Assembly (NCBI GenBank): GCA_023131975.1
Contig: JAGLYV010000037.1
Coordinates: 1-44,560, forward strand
Reading direction: 5' to 3'
DNA length: 44,560 nt
Source: Candidatus Krumholzibacteriia bacterium
Lineage (GTDB): Bacteria > Krumholzibacteriota > Krumholzibacteriia > Krumholzibacteriales > Krumholzibacteriaceae
The translations under genes were made by a program, and so were the position numbers. Shown here piece by piece: positions 33,901 through 40,530 of the stretch. The first letter of the stretch is position 1, and each line of letters starts with the position of its first letter. The notes under the pieces are model-generated. The model saw only the letters and a list, made by a program, of their open reading frames with translations, had not been told where the DNA came from and searched no databases.

Positions 33901-34600
33901 TGGGGATTCCCGATTCCATCAGCCTCGAGATCATGGAGTCGGAGATCTCTCTTCTGAGGTCGTCGTCTATGTTCATTGCCATAGGGATATCGATTCCGGA
34001 AAGACATTCTGCGATAGTAATGCCTAATGCGTATAGATCGCTCTTGATCGAGTACGAATGATCTTCGAGTATCTCGGGGGCGATGTATCTCGGAGTGCCG
34101 GAGATTTTCGTGATGATGTCACTTTTCATCATGGCCATTCCGAAATCCAGCAGAAGGGGCCTTGGGGTATTTTCGTCGGTTTCTGAGATCATGATGTTCT
34201 CGGGTTTTATATCGGCGTGGATGATATCCTTCTCATGAAGATATTCCATGGCAGAGAATATCGAAGAGAGGATATCATGAAGATACACATACTTTTTCTG
34301 ATCAGAAAAGAAATCCCTGATATTCTTCCCCTCGACATAATCCATCGAGTAATAGGGAGTATCATTCTGTATAAAGCCGAAATTATGGACCTTGATAAGA
34401 TTCGTGTGGTCCAGGTCAGCTAGGATCTTGAACTCAGCCTTGAATGTTTCGTCCGTGATATCATCAGCAGACAGAAGCAGCTTTACGGCGACTTCCCGGT
34501 TCAGAATAGAGTCGTGGACCCTGAATACCCTGCCGCTCACTCCGGACCCAAGTGTTTCCAGTATTTTGTATCGGCCGGGAAGATTGATCTTTTCTATCAT
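30956..34600 (-). CDS. Ser/Thr protein kinase fused to AAA ATPase and TPR array
   Basis: 1214 residues. The N-terminal Hanks-type kinase domain is about 8-265: Gly loop GSGVSGRVF (18-26), VAVK with Lys 40, HADIKPEN (catalytic Asp 130; the usual HRD Arg is Ala), DFG at 152-154 in LLLDFGMAM, and GTPRYIAPE (168-176). An AAA-type ATPase follows: Walker A DGSTGVGKRT near 309-318 (Arg where Ser/Thr is usual) and a Walker B-like SVIIFDN near 390. From about 640 to the end there are many TPR-like helices. This kinase-ATPase-TPR order is known from large bacterial signalling kinases. No membrane segment. It has a near-leaderless promoter directly before the ATG and is preceded by a terminator. Substrates are unknown; the neighbouring sigma-54 activators are possible targets. 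Confidence 0.9.
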   Translation of the reverse strand: MIEKINLPGRYKILETLGSGVSGRVFRVHDSILNREVAVKLLLSADDITDETFKAEFKILADLDHTNLIKVHNFGFIQNDTPYYSMDYVEGKNIRDFFSDQKKYVYLHDILSSIFSAMEYLHEKDIIHADIKPENIMISETDENTPRPLLLDFGMAMMKSDIITKISGTPRYIAPEILEDHSYSIKSDLYALGITIAECLSGIDIPMAMNIDDDLRREISDSMISRLMESGIPSPSSLTSMIISLIQSDPGMRPENAGHCIRLIQDISKSSDTVPIIKSNVFIGRDDDMAFLEKFITPDSDDSNSILIDGSTGVGKRTIIDRISTHAQTLNLITINCSKTLSADGSLDVFIKLLGNNLFGDEKDRLLSSHEQIVQSLSLDEGPGSASTVDQSVIIFDNIVQFLHKLSEKQVILISIPDISSFDIYFIRFVSHLVYETDLLGSRVLIMISHGNDISVPALKKESLDQLMALPCLEQQTLAPLTKDQTKEFYEEMLGNELFTEREYGIIYDATRGLPLYLDKLLRHMIASNVIYHNNKSWLIDHNRFKTDSVSLSFTDMTSFDIDRFKPHEREVLLYFAYFNNPVSAETLSTVSDLSADIVKPSIDSMINDNILTDTGGVIDFISPSLRAQARVGASREEIVRINRSIASYLETNNPDSLRDIAAHYIEAESIKESLKFGLDAADRLITSLNFYEAYELLSSLYSLVSRSVDESNSDMVLERLVLTEKSIGLFTEVIEHYKILIPGTSDVKKKATYLKDMGYIYDLYLSKQKDGIKNYEKALTLAKEIEDNDLIAELMILMAGTEKMQDRSSLFEQAMALSNSTNNDLYVFALSNYIYFQKLAGNIDKLDSNIETLRDYLKREDLAPWARRSALHKLYAISFYNGDYDNAKKFMYSTIELSRSTSSSINIVHDLQKIGGFHYIQGEYFDMISTLNDALALSERLKMSAYSILTLLNLSSGYCALANYSFSLEYLGKAHTIASEKDAQDLHLTFYLKPLIIYVLLGDYFTGKIIEYSEKLKTGCDLEENSIMLGHRSLILSRFHFQKFDFVAAISNVKDAVTQFRKSDDRDDIVDALSNLTIYELEAGQIDKAAEHIKEARNIFDTINCNYLKPLLLFAEGSFARITNRDDAEDLLQKALKTSRKMGTREFTWQAQRELAILHHDLKDISSATMYYRDAIETIKQITESISDEEMKMSYLSLPFRKRVFDEIRALKQ

Positions 34601-34608
34601 AGTGCGGG

Positions 34609-34638
34609 ATTATAATTCGAACCCGATCGTCAGGACAA
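34609..34638 (-). promoter_or_regulatory. Promoter with -10 box 8 bp before the kinase ATG (leaderless)
   Basis: Minus strand TTGTCC, 18-bp spacer, TATAAT (34614-34609). Only 8 bp separate the -10 box from the ATG at 34600, so transcription would start at or next to the start codon. No ribosome-binding site is present. Confidence 0.6.
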
Positions 34639-34639
34639 C

Positions 34640-34670
34640 AAAAAAGCCCCCGGAGGCAGGGGGCTTTTTT
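34640..34670. terminator. Bidirectional Rho-independent terminator
   Basis: AAAAAAGCCCCC (34640-34651) pairs perfectly with GGGGGCTTTTTT (34659-34670) around a 7-base loop, with T runs on both strands. It ends the ZU5-like lipoprotein transcript (minus strand) just before the kinase promoter. Confidence 0.9.
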
Positions 34671-34691
34671 CGAAAGCAAGTAGGGATTGGA

Positions 34692-35225
34692 TCATCCACC
34701 TCGTCCAATACCATAGTCACTAAAGTGCTCAAGGTCAACGCTGGCGGCGCCATCAGCGGTATAGCCACCGATGTTCTCCCAAAGCGCTGTGTCTTCGTTG
34801 AACCAGTAGACTCTGAATGAGGTTGCGGCAGAGTCTACCTTATCGAGGTCAAGGGAAAGGGTAACAGGTTTGTTGAACTGGATTCCGTGCGGTCCGAGTT
34901 CAACGACGGCTTCCGGATAGCGGGGCATCTCTATGGTTATCTCTGTATCTTCACTCAACGCGCCAGGAGGGAAGTAGAGACTGTAATAGCCATTACTGAC
35001 TATTCCACCTTCATCTGCGGAGATCAGCGCTGATCCTGCCGATCCCAGCATATCTCTGGATGAACCCGAGGAGGTGACAAGCTGGACGAAAAGGGGACTC
35101 TCGACACCGGGCATGGTGCTGTCCTGTGAGGGGGTAACAGGTGAGTTGGTCCCACAGCCCATTGCAGCCAGTACACTGAGGAAGGTAATTGTGGTGAGGA
35201 ATTTATGGGCTACGGTTCTTTTCAT
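34692..35225 (-). CDS. Lipoprotein with ZU5-like domain
   Basis: 177 residues. Lipoprotein signal with FLSVLAAMGC (Cys 24), then a polar linker. Residues about 75-135 resemble a ZU5-type beta domain: SNGYYSLYFPPGALSEDTEITIEMPRYPEAVVELGPHGIQFNKPVTLSLDL, where 'hP.GAL...T.I' and 'GP.GhxFxxPVTLxhxh' are the recognisable parts. The C-terminus is YWFNEDTALWENIGGYTADGAASVDLEHFSDYGIG. Such modules occur in surface proteins of these phyla and may be self-processing in other contexts; that is not shown here. GGAGGTG precedes the ATG. It has a sigma-54 promoter 63 bp upstream, lies downstream of a sigma-54 activator gene on the same strand, and ends at a strong terminator, so it is a single-gene transcript that the activator probably controls. 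Confidence 0.8.
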   Translation of the reverse strand: MKRTVAHKFLTTITFLSVLAAMGCGTNSPVTPSQDSTMPGVESPLFVQLVTSSGSSRDMLGSAGSALISADEGGIVSNGYYSLYFPPGALSEDTEITIEMPRYPEAVVELGPHGIQFNKPVTLSLDLDKVDSAATSFRVYWFNEDTALWENIGGYTADGAASVDLEHFSDYGIGRGG

Positions 35226-35287
35226 GCCTGCACCTCCATTAGCGGGCTCATCTGGAAACTACATAACAAAATCTGTATATATGCTAA

Positions 35288-35303
35288 GGCAACGAAGGTG
35301 CCA
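35288..35303 (-). promoter_or_regulatory. Sigma-54 promoter of the ZU5-like lipoprotein gene
   Basis: Minus strand TGGCACCTTCGTTGCC: perfect TGGCAC at -24 and TTGC at -12, GG and GC exactly 10 bp apart. The best-matching sigma-54 site of the window. Start expected near 35276, leader about 50 nt. Confidence 0.85.
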
Positions 35304-35376
35304 TGGGTCGGGATGTGGGAATCTGCTACCCTGGGGGACAGTTGGATGCGGAACTCAAACGGATGAAACGAAGGCG

Positions 35377-35394
35377 TGTAATCAATTCATTACA
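35377..35394. promoter_or_regulatory. Dyad, probable activator-binding site
   Basis: TGTAATCAATTCATTACA, an 18-bp dyad with one mismatched pair, centred about 90 bp upstream of the sigma-54 -24 element. Distance and symmetry suit an enhancer-type site for the Fis-like helix-turn-helix of the activator encoded next door. The rest of 35226-35565 shows no gene. Confidence 0.55.
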
Positions 35395-35565
35395 AAGCAG
35401 ATGAGGGAATATGGCAGTCGGCTTGAAGAGAGTATTTTTGATCGTAAACAGCCGAATAATGTCTCCGAATCACCATGCCTGCCGGATCGGGGATTGGGGA
35501 TATTCCCTAATAAATGGGGGAGATTTTCGTATAAACAGGGGGTGTGACACGTAACGCTAATGATA

Positions 35566-37020
35566 TTAATCGAATACGAGAACTGGCTCATATTCGCCAG
35601 TTTCGGGTTTTTCCTTAAATGATGAAGGGACGATTCCGTGTTTCTTCATCTTGTATCTCAATGTTCCCCGTTCTACCCTCAGAAGGTCTGCCGCTTGCGT
35701 GACATTTCCCCCGGTCCGCTTCAACGCGGCCGAGATCACACCTTTTTCGATTTCATCCAGGGATACTCCGTGCGGTGGAAGATCGACCTCTATCGTTCCC
35801 TGTCGTTCCGAGATCGTCGTTATGGTTTCTTCCGGGCGACTGTCAATCGGTAGATCATCCGTTTTCAACTCTCCATCTGTATTGAGGAGGACCGCGCGCT
35901 CAAGCATGTTGATCAGTTCCCTGATATTTCCCGGCCACGAATATGATTCGAGCAGGTCTATGGCATCTTCATGAATAACGATTTTGCCTTTGCCCATCGT
36001 TTTTCCGAATTTTTTAAGGTAGTTCATGATGAGTGGCCGGATATCCTCTCTCCTGGATCGCAGTGGAGGAATATCTATTTCGATCACGTTCAGCCTGTAA
36101 AAAAGATCCACTCTGAAACGATTCGATTCGATCTCGTCTTTAAGGACCCTGTTGGTCGCCGAGATTATCCTGACATCGACCGGAAGGAACTGTGTCCCGC
36201 TCACTCGTCTGATCGTTCTCGAGTCGAGGAATTTCAGCAGTTTGGCCTGAAGCCCGTAATCGATCTCACCGATCTCGTCCAGAAAGATTGTACCGCCGTT
36301 AGCCAGCTCGAACAGCCCCAATTTTCGTTCTTTAGCGTCTGTGAAAGCGCCTTTCTCGTAACCGAAGAACTCGCTTTCGAGCAGGTTCTTCGGGATGGCA
36401 GCACAATTGACTTCGATGAACGGTCCGTCAGCCCTGTCGCTTATCTTGTGGATCGCCTGGGCAAGGACACCTTTGCCGGTGCCGTTCTCGCCGGTTATCA
36501 TAAGAGAAGTAAAATTGCTTCGCCCGACTTTCCGCGCAAGCTCGATCACACTTTTCATACGGTCGCTGACGCCAATGATCTCCTCGAAGCCTTCACGCTT
36601 AAGGAGTCGTTTGTTGACTTCGTCTAACTGTCGTCTTTTTCCGAAGCTCTGGGCAATTGTCGACAGGAGACTTATAAAGTCCCTGCTCTCGTATGGAGAG
36701 TAGAGAGTATGTCTGGCGCCAAGCTTGAGGGCAAGACGGTCGCCGTCCTCCAGTTCCTCGGGGATGATTAATATCAATTGAAGTGTAGCGTGGTTGTCCC
36801 GCCAGTTCTTCAGGGCAGATAAGTCCTCACCGGCGTTGCTTTTTTCAAGGTCATCAGGGAGTGAGAGTATCATGACAGGAGGCGATGTATCTTCCCGCGC
36901 GTCGATGAATTGATTTATCGAAGTAAAGCTGGAAGCATCCCATCCCGCATCTTCGCAATCTTTCGATATAGAAGAGCAAGCTTCCGATTCATAACATATT
37001 AGATCGATTTCAAATGACAT
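35566..37020 (-). CDS. Sigma-54 activator with pseudo-receiver domain
   Basis: 484 residues from ATG 37020 (a longer frame starts at 37056, within about 8 nt of the predicted transcription start). Residues about 1-120 look like a response-regulator fold (IDLICYESEACSSIS...PPVMILSLPDDL...LQLILIIPE...GARHTLYSPYESRDFISLL), but the phospho-acceptor Asp at the end of the third strand is Ser. The AAA+ domain has Walker A GENGTGKG (about 176-183), an L1 loop reading GAFTDA instead of GAFTGA (about 222-227), and FLDEIGE. The C-terminal helix-turn-helix is TGGNVTQAADLLRVERGTLRYKMKKHGI. It is preceded by a sigma-54 promoter and followed by the ZU5-like lipoprotein gene with its own sigma-54 promoter and dyad. 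It probably activates both. Confidence 0.9.
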   Translation of the reverse strand: MSFEIDLICYESEACSSISKDCEDAGWDASSFTSINQFIDAREDTSPPVMILSLPDDLEKSNAGEDLSALKNWRDNHATLQLILIIPEELEDGDRLALKLGARHTLYSPYESRDFISLLSTIAQSFGKRRQLDEVNKRLLKREGFEEIIGVSDRMKSVIELARKVGRSNFTSLMITGENGTGKGVLAQAIHKISDRADGPFIEVNCAAIPKNLLESEFFGYEKGAFTDAKERKLGLFELANGGTIFLDEIGEIDYGLQAKLLKFLDSRTIRRVSGTQFLPVDVRIISATNRVLKDEIESNRFRVDLFYRLNVIEIDIPPLRSRREDIRPLIMNYLKKFGKTMGKGKIVIHEDAIDLLESYSWPGNIRELINMLERAVLLNTDGELKTDDLPIDSRPEETITTISERQGTIEVDLPPHGVSLDEIEKGVISAALKRTGGNVTQAADLLRVERGTLRYKMKKHGIVPSSFKEKPETGEYEPVLVFD

Positions 37021-37074
37021 CTGTCTTACTTTTCTGATTGTTCCGACCTGCCGCATTAGTCATTTGAGGATTGC

Positions 37075-37090
37075 TGCAAAAAATATGCCT
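37075..37090 (-). promoter_or_regulatory. Sigma-54 promoter of the pseudo-receiver activator gene
   Basis: Minus strand AGGCATATTTTTTGCA: GGCAT at -24 and TTGCA at -12, GG-N10-GC exact; only the first T of TGGCAT is changed. Start near 37064, about 44 nt before the ATG at 37020. Confidence 0.7.
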
Positions 37091-37152
37091 CGAAAAGAGC
37101 TTGATGAGTGGGCAATAAAAAAAGTGACTTATCGAGCGATTAAATGTATTTT

Positions 37153-37180
37153 TTTACGGGAAAGGACTGTATGCTATAAA
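37153..37180 (+). promoter_or_regulatory. Weak sigma-70 type promoter candidate
   Basis: TTTACG, 16-bp spacer, TATAAA (37175-37180), 24 bp before ATG 37205. It implies that the longer frame upstream of the metalloprotease lipoprotein is not translated. Confidence 0.4.
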
Positions 37181-37204
37181 GATACAAGAGGATGGATCAG
37201 CAAT

Positions 37205-39178
37205 ATGGTGGACAACAGACAGAATCTTTCCAGAAAGAGATCGATCGGCGTCGTGATATTGTCTCTTGTTGCAACGAATATGATGATCGGTTCGTGCAGC
37301 GACGAGATCACGTATCCTGATTTTCCGACTATCCACAGTGTCGAACCTGCGACATCGGAAGTGGGGGATACTGTCATTATTTCAGGCCGGGATCTTGATA
37401 GCGGACTGGAAGGGTTTTCTGTTGCTTTCTCTGCCAGCGGATTTAAGGGGATTCGTTCTTTCCGCACATCGATGCCATTTGACGTGGCGGCCGACCAGAT
37501 GAAGGTCGTAGTCCCGGATGGGTCGTTTTCCGGACAGCTCAGGATCCAGTGGGACAATCCTTTCGGCATATCGGGGCCTTTCGATCAGAACCTTCCTCCC
37601 GCTCCGGGAGATCTGCTGGATTTTAGTGTAGATCAGAAATCAGGAGAAGTAGCGAAAGTATTCTACAGCGGGTCGCAGCTGGAATTCTGTCTCGGTTCTT
37701 CCGAAACGGCCTCTGACTACATCCTCATTCTTTTCAGCGGCGCTGATCCTGTTTCGCCATCTACATATTACTCATACATGGTAAATAACGGTATCGAGAC
37801 TATCCATGGAAGTGGCGCGTTGGAACGATCTCACGCGGCATTATCTGGATCGGTGGTAGCTTCTGGATCAACGGCCCTGTCTGGATCAGCAGGAGGATCT
37901 GGATCAGATGGAAGGCACGACACTGCGGAGCTTCGATTCGAGAAGAAACGCAGAGACGAGATCAGAGAGGCTATCGGCCGGGAAAGAATACAGAAGAACG
38001 AGCCAGGCGATCGGCAATCCGATTCCAGCGTCTTGCAGACGAGGGTATTTAATGTTTACTCGGATATCGATGGAAGTACGATAGCCCCGGCGTCATTTAC
38101 CGAGGTCACTGCCGATCTGAAATATGAAGGTACACACACACTGCTCTATGTCGATCAGCTTACCGCTCCGGCATGCATTACCGATGCCGAGGCTCAATGG
38201 CTCGGTGACGCTTTCGAATCGGGTATCTATCAGACGGACCGGACAGCTTTCGGCGACGAATCGGATATCAATGGTGACGGCAAGGTGGTCATTCTGTTAT
38301 CTCCGGTGATAAATCGGCTTACAGAGCAGGGTACTGCTTCAACAGAAGGGTTTATCGCGGGTTTCTTTCTTCCCGGCGATCTGATCCCGTCCTATCTGGA
38401 TCATCGCTGCACGAACGGAATGGAGATATGCTATACGATGGTGCCGGATCCTGGTGGACTGTACGGGAACACATATGAGAAATCCAGAGCCCTGGAAGTG
38501 ATCCGGGGAGTCATTGCTCACGAATTTATGCATATGATCATGTTTAACTACAGGATACTTCAGTATGGCGGTGGCATTTACGCGACGTACTCCGCGGAGA
38601 CCTGGGTGAATGAAGGACTCGCGCACATAGCGGAAGACCTCAACAACCATGAAGAAAGCAACATCGGCAGAGCGAATATTTTTCTTGAGGACCCAGGTGA
38701 CGTCTCGCTGATACATGGCGGAGACGCTCTGGACGAGCGCGGAGCGGCCTTTCTGTTCTTCCGTTATCTGGGCGACCGGTTCGGTGAGCAGGTGTACAGG
38801 GATATCGTCCAGACAAAGGCCGTCGGAGTGGACAATATCGAACGCGTGACCGGCCTTGATTTTTATGAATTGTTCGCGGACTGGTCGGCCGCGGTTTATC
38901 TGGACGGACTCGAGATTTCTTCTGACGAAAGGTTTTCGTATTCCTCGATCGATCTCAGATCGGATTTCGAACCTCTGGCGGTCAAGTTCTTCGATCATAA
39001 TCTCTGGGGGCTGTTCGGCGCGCTCAAGTCGATGGGGCCGGAATATATTCGGATCTCTCTGCCTCTGGAGAGTGAATGTGTTTTCATTATCAGTTCCGAT
39101 CCCGGCAGCAGGATGAATGTCATTATCATCAGGACCGACGATTATCAGGCTGCCCGGAAACGGGTCTGTCGGGAGTGA
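37205..39178 (+). CDS. Lipoprotein metalloprotease, M30-like, with IPT/TIG domain
   Basis: 657 residues from ATG 37205, which is preceded by AGAGGATGG and begins a clear lipoprotein signal (VVILSLVATNMMIGSC, Cys 31). Residues about 40-125 form an IPT/TIG domain (PTIHSVEPATSEVGDTVIISGRDL...VVVPDG). A linker of four SGSxxx units follows (about 214-237). The peptidase part has NGDGKVVILLSPVINRLTEQGTAS...GFFLPGDL, the zinc motif HEFMH at about 439-443 in VIAHEFMHMIMFNY, and WVNEGLAHIAEDL about 30 residues later, whose Glu is the probable third ligand. This arrangement fits M30 (hyicolysin-like) metallopeptidases. It would act on the cell surface or in the periplasm. The next lipoprotein gene follows after 1 bp. 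Confidence 0.83.
   Translation: MVDNRQNLSRKRSIGVVILSLVATNMMIGSCSDEITYPDFPTIHSVEPATSEVGDTVIISGRDLDSGLEGFSVAFSASGFKGIRSFRTSMPFDVAADQMKVVVPDGSFSGQLRIQWDNPFGISGPFDQNLPPAPGDLLDFSVDQKSGEVAKVFYSGSQLEFCLGSSETASDYILILFSGADPVSPSTYYSYMVNNGIETIHGSGALERSHAALSGSVVASGSTALSGSAGGSGSDGRHDTAELRFEKKRRDEIREAIGRERIQKNEPGDRQSDSSVLQTRVFNVYSDIDGSTIAPASFTEVTADLKYEGTHTLLYVDQLTAPACITDAEAQWLGDAFESGIYQTDRTAFGDESDINGDGKVVILLSPVINRLTEQGTASTEGFIAGFFLPGDLIPSYLDHRCTNGMEICYTMVPDPGGLYGNTYEKSRALEVIRGVIAHEFMHMIMFNYRILQYGGGIYATYSAETWVNEGLAHIAEDLNNHEESNIGRANIFLEDPGDVSLIHGGDALDERGAAFLFFRYLGDRFGEQVYRDIVQTKAVGVDNIERVTGLDFYELFADWSAAVYLDGLEISSDERFSYSSIDLRSDFEPLAVKFFDHNLWGLFGALKSMGPEYIRISLPLESECVFIISSDPGSRMNVIIIRTDDYQAARKRVCRE
37844..37915 (+). 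repeat. 18-bp tandem repeat, four units, coding SGSxxx
   Basis: TCTGGATC recurs at 37844, 37862, 37880 and 37898, exactly 18 bp apart, within the metalloprotease linker (SGSVVA SGSTAL SGSAGG SGSDGR). The first eight bases of each unit are identical, while the rest varies. Confidence 0.85.
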
Positions 39179-39179
39179 T

Positions 39180-39779
39180 ATGATAGTTGCCGGTACAGTA
39201 TTGATCCGCAGATTTTCTTTTTCCATCATCCGGGCCTCGATTTTATGTGTCTGTCTGGTTATTCTGATCGGGTGCGCAGCGGCTCCTCCGGCAGAGAGAG
39301 TAACGGATGAGAAGTCTACCCTTGAAGGCTGTTTGAAGGTCGAGGGGAGTAATCCTTTTGACCGCTCCGTCACTATCGAGGACAGTGATGGAATTGAATG
39401 GAAGCTGCTGAACCCGGGACTTGAGATCGAGCTTGCCCGCCTCGAGGAGTTCAGGGTAAGGGTCCGCTATCCTGTGTCCGGCCTGAACGACATCGAACAT
39501 ACTCTGAACATCGAAAGTTACGAGATCATTCCGCCAGAAGGAACGATCGCGATCGAGGGAGTACTTGATCACATCGACGGCCGGTTGTCTATGACCATGA
39601 AGTCGGGCAAAAGGTTCCTGATGTCTGGAGCCCTGGCGGTCGCGCTGTCGAATTATTCAGGGTACAGAGCCTGGGTATGGGGAACCGTCCACGCCGCATC
39701 ATCGGCATCGGAGCCTGATCTCATGCAGGTTGAAGGTTACGAAGTGATGAGTAATGGAGTGGTCGGTGATGGTCGCTGA
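39180..39779 (+). CDS. Lipoprotein of unknown function
   Basis: 199 residues from ATG 39180, one base after the stop of the metalloprotease gene, with GGGAG 4 bp upstream; a longer frame to 39117 would overlap that gene without a ribosome site. Lipoprotein signal ASILCVCLVILIGC (Cys 32). The rest is strand-rich (TLEGCLKVEGSNPFDRSVTIEDSDGIEWKLLN; EGTIAIEGVLDHIDGRLSMTMKSGKRFLMSG), two similar small barrel-like units that might be OB-type folds, but no family was recognised. It is clearly co-transcribed with the metalloprotease and may assist or modulate it. Confidence 0.7.
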   Translation: MIVAGTVLIRRFSFSIIRASILCVCLVILIGCAAAPPAERVTDEKSTLEGCLKVEGSNPFDRSVTIEDSDGIEWKLLNPGLEIELARLEEFRVRVRYPVSGLNDIEHTLNIESYEIIPPEGTIAIEGVLDHIDGRLSMTMKSGKRFLMSGALAVALSNYSGYRAWVWGTVHAASSASEPDLMQVEGYEVMSNGVVGDGR

Positions 39780-39791
39780 TCGACCTTTTCC

Positions 39792-40166
39792 CTATTCCTT
39801 TTCTTTCAAGGCTTCGAGGTTTCGATATTCCATGTAGCGGGCACCTTCCAGCTGTCCGAAGAACAGGGCCAGCCGGTCGAAACATGGTTCGATCCTTTCA
39901 CCGAAATCTTCCTTCATGATCTCGCCTATGCGCCCGACAGTTCTTTCTCCGTCGCACAGGGTCCATACCGCGCTGCCAATATCGTCAAGAACCCACCTTG
40001 TGACCTTCTTTTTTGCCCTGCTACCGAGGAGAGCTTTCATTATCCTGCCGACCTTTCTCGGCGCGATGATCGTCACAAGCCCGTCGTCTCCGGTCTCATA
40101 TTCCATGAGCCGGCTCGGGATCAGTTCCAGAAGGTTGACTTCGGTGGGCTTATCTTTCTTCTTCAT
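39792..40166 (-). CDS. PqqD-like protein (RiPP recognition element fold)
   Basis: 124 residues. The central part RWVLDDIGSAVWTLCDGERTVGRIGEIMKEDFGERIEPCFDRLALFFGQLEGARYMEY matches the PqqD family (PF05402), the winged-helix fold that binds leader peptides of ribosomally made, modified peptides. An N-terminal extension of about 55 residues (NLLELIPSRLMEYETGDDGLVTIIAPRKVGRIMKALLGSR) is also typical of stand-alone members in FCB-type bacteria. No radical SAM enzyme or precursor peptide is next to it. It converges on the 39180 lipoprotein gene with a 12-bp gap. Fold assignment is good, a role in peptide maturation is open. Confidence 0.8.
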   Translation of the reverse strand: MKKKDKPTEVNLLELIPSRLMEYETGDDGLVTIIAPRKVGRIMKALLGSRAKKKVTRWVLDDIGSAVWTLCDGERTVGRIGEIMKEDFGERIEPCFDRLALFFGQLEGARYMEYRNLEALKEKE

Positions 40167-40273
40167 TTCGTTCCTGTCATAAAGGTCATTTCGGTACCAG
40201 TTTTATCTTCGGGCCAGTATCGCTCATGCATTGCTTCCGCATCAAGGGTTTTTCAGTAAGGCGCAGGCGGGAC

Positions 40274-40363
40274 CGACAGGTGTCGAGATACTGACAGCGC
40301 GAGCGGTTGGCCGACCCCCCGTCGATGAACGACTTACCACTTTGACACCGACACGGTCTCCGT
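40274..40363. promoter_or_regulatory. Dyads upstream of a sigma-54 promoter
   Basis: CGACA-GG-TGTCG (40274-40285) and ACGG-TCT-CCGT (40353-40363) lie about 170 and 90 bp before the -24 element at 40453, and TGACA occurs three times nearby (about 40291, 40343, 40372). These are possible activator sites. The remainder of 40167-40451 shows no gene. Confidence 0.35.
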
Positions 40364-40451
40364 CAGGATCTTGACAGAACCTGAATTTTACTCCTGCGCG
40401 GTTATCTTTGTAACGCTAGCGATCGTAGCTGGTTAAAGCTGCTATCGAGGG

Positions 40452-40467
40452 AGGCATGTTGCTTGCC
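40452..40467 (+). promoter_or_regulatory. Sigma-54 promoter of the last activator gene
   Basis: AGGCATGTTGCTTGCC: GGCAT at -24, TTGC at -12, GG-N10-GC exact. It covers the ATG of the longest frame (40456). Start expected near 40478, about 53 nt before ATG 40531. Confidence 0.7.
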
Positions 40468-40530
40468 ATAGTCTGCCTGTGTGAGCAGGATATAATCATC
40501 GCGGGAAACATGAGAGGGAGAATCGTTGTA

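Noticed and set aside
34605-34622. GGGTTCGAAT resembling a tRNA T-arm (minus strand)
   Set aside because: No acceptor, D or anticodon stems around it; the sequence is the kinase promoter.
35074-35547. 157-codon plus-strand frame in the lipoprotein upstream region
   Set aside because: It is partly antisense to the ZU5-like lipoprotein and spans its sigma-54 promoter; composition is poor.
40342-40376. Two TTGACA hexamers as sigma-70 promoters for the last activator
   Set aside because: Neither has an acceptable -10 box at 16-18 bp; they are listed only as possible activator-site repeats.
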